Source: Sodalis ligni
GTDB taxonomy: Bacteria; Pseudomonadota; Gammaproteobacteria; Enterobacterales; Enterobacteriaceae
Direction: 5' to 3'
DNA length: 64,000 nt
NCBI RefSeq assembly: GCF_016865525.2
Contig: NZ_CP075169.1
Location: 5,642,337-5,706,336 of the forward strand
Below, piece by piece: positions 53,808 through 62,950 of this stretch. Positions within the stretch are counted from its first letter, which is position 1. Each line of letters opens with the position of its first letter. The notes below the pieces were generated by a model. It did no database searches. It had not been told where the DNA came from and saw only the letters and a list, made by a program, of their open reading frames with translations. The position numbers and the translations under genes were made by a program.

Positions 53808-54130
53808 ATGCCCCCGCCTGGTTTGCGCACTCTTCCAACGGAATCCCCCACAACCCCGCCACAAGCGTCCCGGATACCGCTCGATAGAGAGCTGGCCGCG
53901 AATCCTAGCATCAAGTTATATAGAGAGTAGGCCGGCAATTCTAGAAATTAGTGATCCCTCCAATACAATTCGGAAAAAACGTCGGTTATCCCGCGACCGC
54001 AATCGAGCAGGCCGCCCCGAGGCAGGAAAGGATCGCACGCCTCGCTTTTTTACCCGCCTTGCTATAGTTAAAAGCGGTAACCGTTCCGCTGGCCTGAATA
54101 CCGGCTTCACCCGCGCTGTGAGGATTGGAA

Positions 54131-56161
54131 ATGACAAACTTATCGGTAAAAAATCATAAAGTTTACTGGCGCGCCAGCGGCCAGCAATTGGTGATAGAAC
54201 CCTGGGGAAAAAATAGCCTGCGGATCCGGGCCACCTGCTCACCGCATCTGGATCTGCAAGAGAACTGGGCCCTGCTGCCCGACCCCGACAATCACCAGGT
54301 GAAAATCAAGGAAAAGCCGTCGATGGTGCGTATTACCCACGGCAATATCACGGCGGAGATAGATAATCGCGGACGGCTGGCTTTTTACAACCAGCGCGGA
54401 GAGCTGCTGCTGTCGGAGTGGTGGCGGCAAAGAACCACCGAAGATATTCCGGGGGATATCAAAAAGGAAAAATACGTCAGTCCGCTGGAAATCGAGGCAC
54501 GGGAATTCAACCCTATACCCGGCGGGAAATATCAGCTGACCCAATATTTCGAAGCCCACCGGGATGAAAAAATATTCGGCATGGGGCAGTACCAGCAGTC
54601 GATGCTGGACCTGAAAGGCTGCGTGCTGGAACTGGCGCAGCGCAACTCCCAGTCCAGCGTACCCTTTATGCTCTCCAGTCTGGGCTACGGCATGTTATGG
54701 AACAATCCGGCGGTGGGGGAAGTGCATTTCGCCAACAACCAAACCCTCTGGCGGGCGCGGGTCACCCATCAGCTTGATTATTGGATAACCGCAGCGGACC
54801 GGCCGTCGGAGCTGGTGGAGCAGTATGCCGCGGTCACCGGCACGGTGGAGGTGATGCCGGAATTCGCCACCGGTTTCTGGCAATCGAAATTACGCTACCG
54901 CACCCAGGACGAAGTGCTGATGGTGGCGGAAGAATACCGACGCCGCAAACTGCCGCTGTCGGTACTGGTGATCGACTCTTTTCACTGGCCTATCCAGGGT
55001 ACCTGGCGCTTCAACGACATTGACTGGCCGGACCCGAAGGCCATGGTGGATAAACTGCGGGCCATGGGTATCGAACTGATGGTTTCCGTGTGGCCCACCG
55101 TGGACCAGCGGGCCGAAAGCTACAACGAAATGGAAACCGAAGATTTTCTGGTCCGCAGCGATCGCGGCATACCCATCACTCTTGATTCCAGGGGCAGCAC
55201 CACTTTTGTTGATACCACCCATCCCGGCGCGCGGGATTATGTCTGGCAAAAAATCAAACAGAACTATTACGATATCGGTATCCGCTGGTTCTGGCTCGAT
55301 ATGGCGGAACCGGAGTACCGGACCTACCATTTTGACAATTATCGTTATTTTATGGGTACCGCGCTGGAAGTGGGCAACATCTATCCGCAAAAATTCGCCC
55401 AGTGCCTGTATGACGGCCAACGGCGGGAGGGGCAGCGGGATGTTCTCAACCTGGTTCGCTGCGCCTGGGCCGGCAGCCAGCGTTTCGGCATGCTGGCCTG
55501 GTCAGGGGACGTACACTCGTCTTTCCATGCCCTGCATAATCAGGTGGTGGCCGGCTTGAACATGGGTCTGGCGGGCATTCCCTGGTGGACCACCGACATC
55601 GGCGGCTTCCAGGGGGGACGGCATGACGATCCCGCCTTCCGGGAACTCTTGATCCGCTGGTTCCAGTGGGGGGTATTTTGCCCGGTGTGCCGCCTGCACG
55701 GGTGCCGGGAACCGGAGATCCCGCCGCCGGAAATGTACCGCGACGGCGTTGAACAGTGCAACAGCGGATCCCCCAACGAGCTCTGGAGCTTCGGCGAGGA
55801 AAACGAACGGATCATGTCCCGCTGGCTGGGCATCCGCGAGCGCCTGCGGCCCTATATTCATGACCAGATGGTGGCGGCGCATCAAAAGGGCACGCCGGTC
55901 ATGCGGCCGCTCTTTTATGATTTTCCCGACGACCCGGCCTGCTGGGAGATAGAGGACCAGTATATGTTCGGCCCGGAGATTTTGGTGGCGCCGGTACTGG
56001 CCCAGGGCATGCAGTCACGGCGGGTCTACCTCCCCCCCGGCGACGGCTGGCGGGACCTGTTAACCGATCAACGGCGGCCCGGCGGCGGCTGGATAGAGGT
56101 GGACACCCCCATCGATACCATACCGGTATTTGTGCGGGGGGACGCCACCGTACTGGCTTAA
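54131..56161 (+). CDS. GH31 family glycoside hydrolase (alpha-glucosidase/xylosidase type)
   Basis: 676 residues from ATG 54131, with AGGA six bases upstream. The catalytic nucleophile lies in RWFWLDMAEPEY (Asp at about residue 390) and the acid in AWSGDVHSSF (about residue 459). GLAGIPWWTTDIGGF and RLHGCREPEIP are typical GH31 surroundings. No signal peptide, so cytoplasmic. The N-terminal beta domain is shorter than in E. coli YicI. Substrate could be an alpha-glucoside or alpha-xyloside. It converges on a GH13 gene with only 13 bp between stops, and no sugar transporter is adjacent. Confidence 0.85.
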   Translation: MTNLSVKNHKVYWRASGQQLVIEPWGKNSLRIRATCSPHLDLQENWALLPDPDNHQVKIKEKPSMVRITHGNITAEIDNRGRLAFYNQRGELLLSEWWRQRTTEDIPGDIKKEKYVSPLEIEAREFNPIPGGKYQLTQYFEAHRDEKIFGMGQYQQSMLDLKGCVLELAQRNSQSSVPFMLSSLGYGMLWNNPAVGEVHFANNQTLWRARVTHQLDYWITAADRPSELVEQYAAVTGTVEVMPEFATGFWQSKLRYRTQDEVLMVAEEYRRRKLPLSVLVIDSFHWPIQGTWRFNDIDWPDPKAMVDKLRAMGIELMVSVWPTVDQRAESYNEMETEDFLVRSDRGIPITLDSRGSTTFVDTTHPGARDYVWQKIKQNYYDIGIRWFWLDMAEPEYRTYHFDNYRYFMGTALEVGNIYPQKFAQCLYDGQRREGQRDVLNLVRCAWAGSQRFGMLAWSGDVHSSFHALHNQVVAGLNMGLAGIPWWTTDIGGFQGGRHDDPAFRELLIRWFQWGVFCPVCRLHGCREPEIPPPEMYRDGVEQCNSGSPNELWSFGEENERIMSRWLGIRERLRPYIHDQMVAAHQKGTPVMRPLFYDFPDDPACWEIEDQYMFGPEILVAPVLAQGMQSRRVYLPPGDGWRDLLTDQRRPGGGWIEVDTPIDTIPVFVRGDATVLA

Positions 56162-56174
56162 GCCGGATTCGCCC

Positions 56175-57797
56175 TCACAGGCTGATGATACCTCCTTCCC
56201 ATGGCCGGATAATCCCCTGCTCCAGCAGGGGCACAGCGGTATAATTATGCAATATGCTGGCCGCCTGGGGAGAGATCCGCAGGTCCGCCGGGTTGATGGC
56301 CAAGGTCTGACGGCTGAAATTACCGAACACCAGATACCGGCGGTTATCGTATTCACGCACATAAGCAAACAGCTGTTCATGCCGCGGCAGTAATAATTCA
56401 TAACTGCCGTAAACCAGCCAGTCCGCGGTTTTGCGCAGCGCTATCAAACGGCGGTAGAAATGGAATATCGAGTGGGAATCCCTCAAGGCCGCATCGACAT
56501 TGATCTCGGTATAATTAGAGTTGACCTTTATCCAGGGCGCGCCGCCGCTGAAACCGGCGTGCTCGCTGCCATCCCACTGCATCGGCGTACGGGCGTTATC
56601 CCGGCCCTTGGCGTAGATTGAAGCCATGATGCTGCCCGCGCCATGGCCGGCAGCCAGCCGATCCCGGTAGAAATGAAGGGTCTCGATATCACGATAATCC
56701 GCCATATCGGTAAAGCGGACATTGGTCATACCGATTTCCTCTCCCTGGTAGATAAACGGCGTTCCGGCCATACCGTACATCACGGTAGCCAGCATTTTGG
56801 CGCTTTGTAGCCGATATTCGCCTTCATCGCCGAATCGGGACACCGCCCGCGGCGTATCATGATTGTTCCAGAACAGACTGTTCCAGCCCCTGCCGTATAA
56901 CTCTGTCTGCCACCGGCTCAACAACGACTTCAAATCAAGCAGAGAGTATGGAGCGAGATCCCATTTTTCCCCGCCGGGCTGCGCCTGATCCAGGGTAAGA
57001 TGGCCGAACTGGAAAATCATGCTCAGCTCATGCCGCGCCGGAGAGCTCCACAGCGGGCCGGTTTCCGGCGTCGCCGTCCAGGATTCCCCCACCGTCAGCA
57101 CATTCCGCGGACCAAAGCTTTTTTCATTCAGCTCGCGGACATACTCGTGCAGCCGGGGACCGTTGGCGGTAATGCCCTGTTCCGGAACCTTGCCAATCAG
57201 ATCGATAACATCGAACCGAAAGCCGCCGATGCCCTTGTCCAGCCAAAAAATGAGAATATCCGCGATCTCCTGGCGCACCCGGGGATTGCGCCAGTTTAAA
57301 TCCGGCTGTTTTTTGCTAAAGAGATGCAGATAATATTCACCACTTTCCGCTTCATACTGCCAGGCGCTGCCGCCGAAGGTGGAAGACAATGCATTGGGTT
57401 GTTTGGCCCAGATATAATAATCTCGATAAGGGTTATCCGCTGATTTCCGCGCTTCCATAAACCATTTATGCTCATCGCTGGTGTGATTGGCGACGATGTC
57501 CATCATGATTTTCATGCCGCGCTTACCCGCCTCGGCTATCAGCAGTTCCATATCCGCCATGGTGCCGAACTCTTGCATAATCCGGCCATAATCGGCGATA
57601 TCATAACCGTTGTCATCGTTGGGGGAGGCGTAAACCGGGCACAGCCACAGCACGTCCACCCCCAGCAAAGCCAGATAATCCAGCTTGGACCGGATACCGG
57701 CCAGATCGCCGATGCCATCGCCGTCGCTATCACAAAAACTGCGGGGATAAATTTGGTAAACCGACGAACGATGCCACCAGCAATCCTGTTTATGCAT
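56175..57797 (-). CDS. GH13 family alpha-glucosidase (oligo-1,6-glucosidase/TreC group)
   Basis: 540 residues. (beta/alpha)8 amylase fold with DIVANHTSDEH, nucleophile Asp196 in GFRFDVID, acid/base Glu238 in VGESW and transition-state Asp314 in FWNNHDTPR. Related to MalL-type oligo-1,6-glucosidases and to trehalose-6-phosphate hydrolase, which share the YQIYPRSFCDSDGDGIGDL start and the QGEEIGMTN region. No signal peptide. Without a neighbouring PTS or ABC gene the natural substrate cannot be assigned. It may act with the GH31 enzyme on isomaltose-like sugars. Confidence 0.87.
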   Translation of the reverse strand: MHKQDCWWHRSSVYQIYPRSFCDSDGDGIGDLAGIRSKLDYLALLGVDVLWLCPVYASPNDDNGYDIADYGRIMQEFGTMADMELLIAEAGKRGMKIMMDIVANHTSDEHKWFMEARKSADNPYRDYYIWAKQPNALSSTFGGSAWQYEAESGEYYLHLFSKKQPDLNWRNPRVRQEIADILIFWLDKGIGGFRFDVIDLIGKVPEQGITANGPRLHEYVRELNEKSFGPRNVLTVGESWTATPETGPLWSSPARHELSMIFQFGHLTLDQAQPGGEKWDLAPYSLLDLKSLLSRWQTELYGRGWNSLFWNNHDTPRAVSRFGDEGEYRLQSAKMLATVMYGMAGTPFIYQGEEIGMTNVRFTDMADYRDIETLHFYRDRLAAGHGAGSIMASIYAKGRDNARTPMQWDGSEHAGFSGGAPWIKVNSNYTEINVDAALRDSHSIFHFYRRLIALRKTADWLVYGSYELLLPRHEQLFAYVREYDNRRYLVFGNFSRQTLAINPADLRISPQAASILHNYTAVPLLEQGIIRPWEGGIISL

Positions 57798-58007
57798 AAC
57801 AAAGCCCTTGTGCCGCCCGGCGAGCGGGCCCGCCGTATGGTTATAGCCTTGGGTAAGGTATATCGCAGGAAAAGGGACAGCGCCAGATGAAGTTTGTCAG
57901 GGAACTTTGCCACGCCGGGCTATCTATAAATCAGCACTGCTGGAAATATTAACACAGGCTCAACAAGTGAAGGTATTTAATGGATTCAGATCTCGCAGAG
58001 AATAAAT

Positions 58008-58583
58008 ATGACTACCTATTTTTCTTCAAATATTAATCAATATTACTTTTCTTCCACAACAAATCCTTCATCCCAACGCAACAACGGCATGGGTAAATCT
58101 TTCAAAAGCGCGTCCAACGCCGCCCTGCCACCAGCATTCTCTTGGATAAGCGGCATTGCGGGCTGCGCAATGTTAACACTCCCCATCTATCTCAGCCGCA
58201 CGGCAATCTCAGATGCCGTCCATAATATAAACCGCTCGCTGTTTTTTAGGGAAGGCAGCGCCTGCCAGGCTATCAAAGAACTGTTATTCGCTGGTATAGG
58301 TTATGGCGCCGCGGGCGGGGCCACTTACGGCTTATCGACAGCGCTGCTGCTCAATCAATTAAGCAGAATCAGTAACCGCTCCCCGGATAAGGACAATGCC
58401 AGAGACTTATTATTGGTCATCGGCGGGACCTTAGGGATGATAGCCGGCGGTCTGGCCGGCGCGGTGTATTCCTTTTCACTACAGCAAGATTATCCTGATT
58501 ACTATAACCACGCACAGGATCATTACCATGCAAATGGCCATCACTACGCAAATTATAATAATCCGTCAATGATTAACGATTAA
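58008..58583 (+). CDS. Membrane protein of an unrecognised three-member family, member 1
   Basis: 191 residues, family not recognised. A Ser/Asn-rich polar N terminus (1-40) is followed by three hydrophobic segments at about 44-63, 92-116 and 133-157. The second and third are glycine-rich (GYGAAGGATYG, IGGTLGMIAGGLAGA), like glycine zippers. The C-terminal tail (161-191) is rich in His, Tyr and Asn. It shares the pattern AISDAVHNIN, GIGYGAAGG and IGGTLGM with members 2 and 3 downstream. The start is set by GAGAATAAATATG, a motif kept before all three genes. Base composition is lower in GC than flanking genes. Confidence 0.7.
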   Translation: MTTYFSSNINQYYFSSTTNPSSQRNNGMGKSFKSASNAALPPAFSWISGIAGCAMLTLPIYLSRTAISDAVHNINRSLFFREGSACQAIKELLFAGIGYGAAGGATYGLSTALLLNQLSRISNRSPDKDNARDLLLVIGGTLGMIAGGLAGAVYSFSLQQDYPDYYNHAQDHYHANGHHYANYNNPSMIND

Positions 58584-58705
58584 CCCTTGGCCGCCACCGC
58601 ACAGCGGGTACGATAATATATAAAGAGCCGTAAAATGCTTATTGATACCCTATGCATTCATTTGTTTAAAAAAAGCCATGTCTACTCAATGCTATAGAGG
58701 CAAAT

Positions 58706-59299
58706 ATGAATATTGATTCCGAGCCAATCAGAACTAATGATACCGCTATCCCCGAAAGTACGTTTTTATCAAAAAGCAAACGCGGCATAAGCGCTATTTT
58801 TCAGCGCGTGTCCAACTCCCCCCTGTGGCAAGATCCGGCCTGCCGTACCAGCTTTGCCTGCGGCGCGCTCGTGTCAACCGCCTCGTATGCCGGCGCTAAA
58901 TTAATCTCATCCGCGGTCTATGATATAAACGAGTTGTTGGCGCCTTGCGAAAGCGTCTCACTTCAGACTTATTGCGAGGTAATGAGTGCAGGCTTGAAAT
59001 ATGGCCTGTCCGGCGGCATCTTAACCGGGTTGGCGGTAGCGGCTATTATCAGGAGAAACATTAATTTCATAAACGTCAGCGAAGATTATGATCACGTCAA
59101 GAAACAACTGTTGAAAATGGGCGCGGCCATAGGGTTATCATTCGGCGCTATTGCCGGCATGCTGTATGCTATCCATTTGCAGCAAGTTCATAATACGGAC
59201 GATAGCCATTTGGCCTGCTCAGGTCATCCCCTATCATCATCAGAGAACAGCATTTTGATATTTAACCATTTTCCCGGCGAAAGAGGCGGCGTCTTATGA
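58706..59299 (+). CDS. Membrane protein of the same unrecognised family, member 2
   Basis: 197 residues. Polar N terminus with KSKRG (1-45), hydrophobic segments at about 48-66, 92-115 and 136-158, and a hydrophilic tail. The family core is ISSAVYDINELLAP...GLKYGLSGGILTGLAVAAIIR...MGAAIGLSFGAIAGMLYAIHLQQ. Extra cysteines (C46, C52, C81, C90) distinguish it from the others. It begins 122 bp after member 1, with its own AT-rich leader containing GATACCCTATGC and TGTTTAAAAAAAGCCATG. Function unknown. Confidence 0.7.
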   Translation: MNIDSEPIRTNDTAIPESTFLSKSKRGISAIFQRVSNSPLWQDPACRTSFACGALVSTASYAGAKLISSAVYDINELLAPCESVSLQTYCEVMSAGLKYGLSGGILTGLAVAAIIRRNINFINVSEDYDHVKKQLLKMGAAIGLSFGAIAGMLYAIHLQQVHNTDDSHLACSGHPLSSSENSILIFNHFPGERGGVL

Positions 59300-59361
59300 G
59301 GCCCCGAAGAGCGATTCTCCGCCATTAAGCCAAACCGACAACCCACGGGTATTGTTTTAGG

Positions 59362-59387
59362 CTCAATAAGCGCCAATACTTATTGAG
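59362..59387. other. Perfect 9-bp inverted repeat before member 3
   Basis: CTCAATAAG and CTTATTGAG flank an 8-base spacer. There is no T run, so it may be an operator or an RNA hairpin in the leader of member 3 rather than a terminator. Confidence 0.45.
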
Positions 59388-59482
59388 TCAGATTCACCTG
59401 AATGCCGTAGTTTGATGTTTAAAGTAAAATAGCCATGATCCGTTTCATACATTTTTATATTCCAAATAGAATAGAGAAAAAT

Positions 59483-59986
59483 ATGATCATCGATAATAGT
59501 TCACGAAGGTATGATTATATCCCCATGACAACACTTCTTTCCGAAACTCATGTTGATATGGGCACGCGTATTCAAACAATATCCAATATTGCCCCATCGC
59601 CGGTACAATCCTGCTTAATCGGCATCTCCTGCGGAGTAATTATGGCCGCCACGACATACATCAGCGGCAAGGCCATTACCAGTGCGGTTTACGATTTAAA
59701 CAGCCATTTGGCGCCGGGGGAGCCGGGAAAAAACGACTCTCCTAAAGACATCATTCATCTGGGCTTAAATTATGGCGCAATGGGCGGAATCATCACCGGA
59801 TTGTCGGCTGCGGTGGTTCTCAGGCAGTGTATCAAGATCAGCAACCACCCCGATTTTTATGCCGATCACAAGAATATCATATTGATTATAGGCGGCACCG
59901 TGGGTATGGGACTCGGCAGCCTTTTCGGGGCAATGTATTCTGTCGCCCTGGATCATTGGATAACTATAAACGATAGTGAGAGCTGA
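59483..59986 (+). CDS. Membrane protein of the same unrecognised family, member 3
   Basis: 167 residues from ATG 59483, chosen because ATAGAGAAAAATATG repeats the start context of members 1 and 2. A frame beginning 48 bases earlier would lack it. Core: ITSAVYDLNSHLAPGEPG...GLNYGAMGGIITGLSAAVVLRQCIKISN...IIGGTVGMGLGSLFGAMYSVALD, with three hydrophobic, glycine-rich segments. It is the shortest member, without the C-terminal tail. Cellular role unknown. An effector, toxin-like or membrane stress role is conceivable but not shown by the sequence. Confidence 0.7.
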   Translation: MIIDNSSRRYDYIPMTTLLSETHVDMGTRIQTISNIAPSPVQSCLIGISCGVIMAATTYISGKAITSAVYDLNSHLAPGEPGKNDSPKDIIHLGLNYGAMGGIITGLSAAVVLRQCIKISNHPDFYADHKNIILIIGGTVGMGLGSLFGAMYSVALDHWITINDSES

Positions 59987-60076
59987 AATAATTAACCCTT
60001 CGTAGAATACTGATACCCTTTGCTCATGCACCTTGCCCCTACGCGTTTTGGAAAAGCCAAACACGGGCCGGGAGCA

Positions 60077-60829
60077 TCAGAATTGAATCGACGCCATATA
60101 GCGTTTCGGCGGCATCCCCATGACACGGGAAAACATGGTGGAAAAATTATTGGCGCCCCGGTACCCCAAATCCAGCGCCACCTGAGTTACGCTAAAACCG
60201 CGGGATAACCGTTCCACCGCGCAAATAACCCGGTAGCGATCGCGCCAATGTAGATAATTCATTCCCGTTTCCTTGATAAACAGACGGGAAATGGTCCTTT
60301 CGCTGCAACCGGCCCCTTCGGCTAAGTGTTTAAGGGAATAATTTTCCTCAGGATAATTTCTTGTCATATCAATTGCGCTCCTTAACCGGCGGTCCTGCCC
60401 GTAGGAAATAAACAGATCCAGGCGCTTATTCACCAGATTAAGCTGATGAATAATCAACGACAGGATCGTCTCGGCATCGCCGTTATCCCGTCCGGGCCGG
60501 GAAAAATCCACCACTTCCTCCAACAGCGCTTTTAACAGCGGCGTGATGGTAAAAGTCCGGCACTGAGCCTGCACGCGAACGGCTTGGTCGGCCAAGATAA
60601 AGCAATTGATGATTTCGGATGATTCACTGTAATAAACGCTATGGGGCAATCCGTCTGTTATCCAAACGGCCCGTCCGGGCGGAATCAGACGCAGGCCCTC
60701 TTCGGTTTGAATCGATAGCGTCCCCTTTATGACCTGGGTGAGCTGCGCGGCGGGATGTTGATGATAGGCCATACGCGTGCCCTTTTCATGAACGACATAT
60801 TCCCCTCGCAGCGGCAGTTGCTCCGACAT
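60077..60829 (-). CDS. AraC-family transcriptional regulator
   Basis: 250 residues from ATG 60829, which follows GAGGTG by six bases. An ATG at 60856 is possible but overlaps the operator-like repeat. N-terminal cupin domain (HQHPAAQLTQVIKGTLSIQ) and C-terminal double helix-turn-helix (YSLKHLAEGAGCSERTISRLFIKETGMNYLHWRDRYR... VTQVALDLGYRGANNFSTMFSRVMGMPPKRY). It is divergent from an FMN reductase gene, with a 17-bp inverted repeat between them, and probably controls that gene and itself. Confidence 0.86.
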   Translation of the reverse strand: MSEQLPLRGEYVVHEKGTRMAYHQHPAAQLTQVIKGTLSIQTEEGLRLIPPGRAVWITDGLPHSVYYSESSEIINCFILADQAVRVQAQCRTFTITPLLKALLEEVVDFSRPGRDNGDAETILSLIIHQLNLVNKRLDLFISYGQDRRLRSAIDMTRNYPEENYSLKHLAEGAGCSERTISRLFIKETGMNYLHWRDRYRVICAVERLSRGFSVTQVALDLGYRGANNFSTMFSRVMGMPPKRYMASIQF

Positions 60830-60850
60830 TGTCGTCACCTCAGACTGTTT

Positions 60851-60896
60851 TGTCATTATGGCAGAATTATTTCCATTTTATTCTGCAATAATGACA
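60851..60896. promoter_or_regulatory. Operator-like 17-bp inverted repeat
   Basis: TGTCATTATGGCAGAAT (60851-60867) and ATTCTGCAATAATGACA (60880-60896) are complementary at 16 of 17 positions and separated by 12 bases. They lie between the divergent araC-type and FMN reductase genes, a likely regulator binding site. Confidence 0.7.
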
Positions 60897-60945
60897 CCAA
60901 AAGTGTTTTATGACGAGACCTATCATTACCTAATAAGGAGTTTAA

Positions 60946-61494
60946 ATGACCAGATCGTTGCGATTTTTCGGCATGGCTGGCAGTTTGCGCACCCAGTCCT
61001 ACAGCAGGATTGTGTTGAACACCGTGGCGGAAATGCTGCCGTCGGACAGTGAAATGAGCATCGGCGATATCGGCGGGTTGCCCTTTTATAACCACGATCT
61101 TGAAAACGGCCAACTGCCGGGCAGCATCGCTCAGATACGCCGCGAGGCAGTTGCCTGCGATGCCGTGATAATCGTGTCCCCTGAATACAATCACGGTATT
61201 CCCGGAGTACTGAAAAATGCGTTGGACTGGCTGTCGCGTCCGGCGTTCAAAAGCGGCATGGTCAACAAGCCGGTATTTTTCCTCACCCTGTCAGAAGGTC
61301 TGCTGGGCGGAGTACGGGCGCAACTACAGCTGCGGGAAACCCTGGCGTCCATGTTATGCATACTGCCGCCCCTGCCGGAAATCGCCATGAGCAATATCAG
61401 CGCCAAGGTGAAGGAGGGCAAACTCACCGATGCGGCTACGCTTGCCTTCACCCAGCGGACGTTCGATAGCTTCCTGGCCTCCGTCTTCGAATAA
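60946..61494 (+). CDS. NAD(P)H-dependent FMN reductase family protein
   Basis: 182-residue flavodoxin-like protein. The FMN phosphate loop GSLRTQSYSR is at about residues 12-21, and the family signature SPEYNHGIPGVLKNALDWLSRP at about 78-99. Relatives include ChrR/YieF quinone or chromate reductases and azoreductases. It starts after AAGGAG with six-base spacing. Control by the divergent AraC protein is likely. Together with the aldo/keto reductase and the Old Yellow Enzyme further on, it forms a loose redox and detoxification neighbourhood. Confidence 0.85.
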   Translation: MTRSLRFFGMAGSLRTQSYSRIVLNTVAEMLPSDSEMSIGDIGGLPFYNHDLENGQLPGSIAQIRREAVACDAVIIVSPEYNHGIPGVLKNALDWLSRPAFKSGMVNKPVFFLTLSEGLLGGVRAQLQLRETLASMLCILPPLPEIAMSNISAKVKEGKLTDAATLAFTQRTFDSFLASVFE

Positions 61495-61768
61495 GCACCA
61501 GGCATGGCACGCATTGTCATTCCCCCTTAAGTCCGGAGAGCTAGTATTGCCTTGGTAGTACTGTCAATTATCATTTTTGGCGGCCTGGGATGGCGGGATT
61601 GCTCTGCGCCATGTTGAGTGTAAATTCCACAAACGATTCCCCGCCCGCCATGTCGAAAGCCATGACGCAAGCTACATTTTAGATCGAACCGCGTTATGCA
61701 TCTTTATCACCGGCCGCTGCTTGGGGCCGTTTTGAGCAATTCCTCTTTCCTATCATAAGGAACACATT

Positions 61769-62638
61769 ATGAGTACGATTAACGCAGCCGCATCAGGCCA
61801 ATTCAAGCTTGGGGATTTCACCATTAACCGTTTGGGCTTTGGGGCCATGCGCATCACCGGCGAAGGTATCTGGGGACAACCGGCCAACAGGGAAGCCTGT
61901 CTCGCCACCTTGCGCCGCCTTCCTGAACTGGGCGTCAATTTTATCGATACCGCCGACAGTTATGGTCCCGACGTCAGCGAACAGCTGATTCATGAGGCGT
62001 TACATCCTTATAAAGGCCTGCTCATCGCCACCAAGGGCGGACTGACCCGCCATGGACCGAATATCTGGCAGCCGGTGGGACGTCCGGAGTATCTGCGCCA
62101 GGCGGTATTGCTGAGCCTGCGTAAACTGGGCGTCGAACAAATCGGCCTGTGGCAGTTGCATCGTATCGATGCCAAAGTTCCGGCTGAAGAGCAGTTCGGC
62201 GCCATCGCGCAGATGCAAAAAGAGGGTTTGATCCGCCATGTGGGATTAAGCGAAGTGGACGTTTCGCAGATCAAAGCAGCGCAAAAGTTCTTCCCGGTGG
62301 TCTCGGTGCAGAACATGTACAATCTGGTGACGCGCAGCCATGAAGCGGTGGTGGATTACTGCACTGAAAACAATATCGGTTTTATCCCCTGGTTCCCCCT
62401 GGCCTCAGGCGACCTGGCCAAACCCGGCTCCTTGCTGGATACGCTGGCGAAACAGAAAGGGGCGACTCCCAGCCAAATCGCCCTGGCTTGGATACTAAAG
62501 CGCAGCCCGGTTATGCTGCCCATTCCCGGCACCAGCAGCGTGAAGCATCTGGAAGAAAACGTGGCGGCGGCCAATGTGACCCTGACCGATGAAGAGTTTG
62601 CACAGCTCGATCAGCAGGGCCGCAAACAGCAGCACTAA
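61769..62638 (+). CDS. Aldo/keto reductase family oxidoreductase
   Basis: 289 residues, TIM-barrel NADPH-dependent reductase. The catalytic tetrad is recognisable: Asp and Tyr in [10 protein letters not shown], Lys in LIATKGG and His in LWQLHRID. The cofactor-binding end has [14 protein letters not shown]. The substrate is unknown. It has an AAGGA ribosome site and its own 270-bp leader (61495-61768), where I see no other gene. The stop is followed 20 bp later by a repeat array. Confidence 0.87.
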   Translation: MSTINAAASGQFKLGDFTINRLGFGAMRITGEGIWGQPANREACLATLRRLPELGVNFIDTADSYGPDVSEQLIHEALHPYKGLLIATKGGLTRHGPNIWQPVGRPEYLRQAVLLSLRKLGVEQIGLWQLHRIDAKVPAEEQFGAIAQMQKEGLIRHVGLSEVDVSQIKAAQKFFPVVSVQNMYNLVTRSHEAVVDYCTENNIGFIPWFPLASGDLAKPGSLLDTLAKQKGATPSQIALAWILKRSPVMLPIPGTSSVKHLEENVAAANVTLTDEEFAQLDQQGRKQQH

Positions 62639-62658
62639 AACCCATTGTCCTATAAAAG

Positions 62659-62933
62659 CCCCATGCCACGGTAAGCCCGCTATCACCAACCGTGCAACGA
62701 ACGTGTTAAGGGAGACCGCGGCAATGGGGTCGAAGCGGCCATAGTCGGCCGCGGAGCACCCCATGCCACGGTAGGCCCGCGACCACTGAACGTGCAAACA
62801 AAGGTGTTAAAGGGAGACCGCAGCAATGGGGTCGAAGCGGCCATAGTCGGCCGCGGAGCGCCCCATGCCACGGTAGGCCCGCGACCACTGAACGTGCAAA
62901 CAAAGGTGTTAAAGGGAGAGCGTGGCAATGGGG
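62659..62933 (+). repeat. Structured repeat array with a 102-bp period
   Basis: Two complete units and a partial third, with GGAGACCG words at 62711 and 62813 and GGAGAG at 62915. The outer stem is ATGGGG...CCCCAT as in the 32-kb array. The inner stem is GCGGCC-ATAGTC-GGCCGC instead of GCGGGCG...CGCCCGC, so pairing is kept with different bases. It fills the gap between the convergent aldo/keto reductase and Old Yellow Enzyme genes. Confidence 0.88.
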
Positions 62934-62950
62934 TTTTATTCGTTTTCCCC

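Noticed and set aside
61495..61768. Another copy of the 102/107-bp repeat before the aldo/keto reductase
   Set aside because: A GC-rich inverted region is present near 61580-61660, but it lacks the GGGAGACCG and CGTGCAAC words that define the family.
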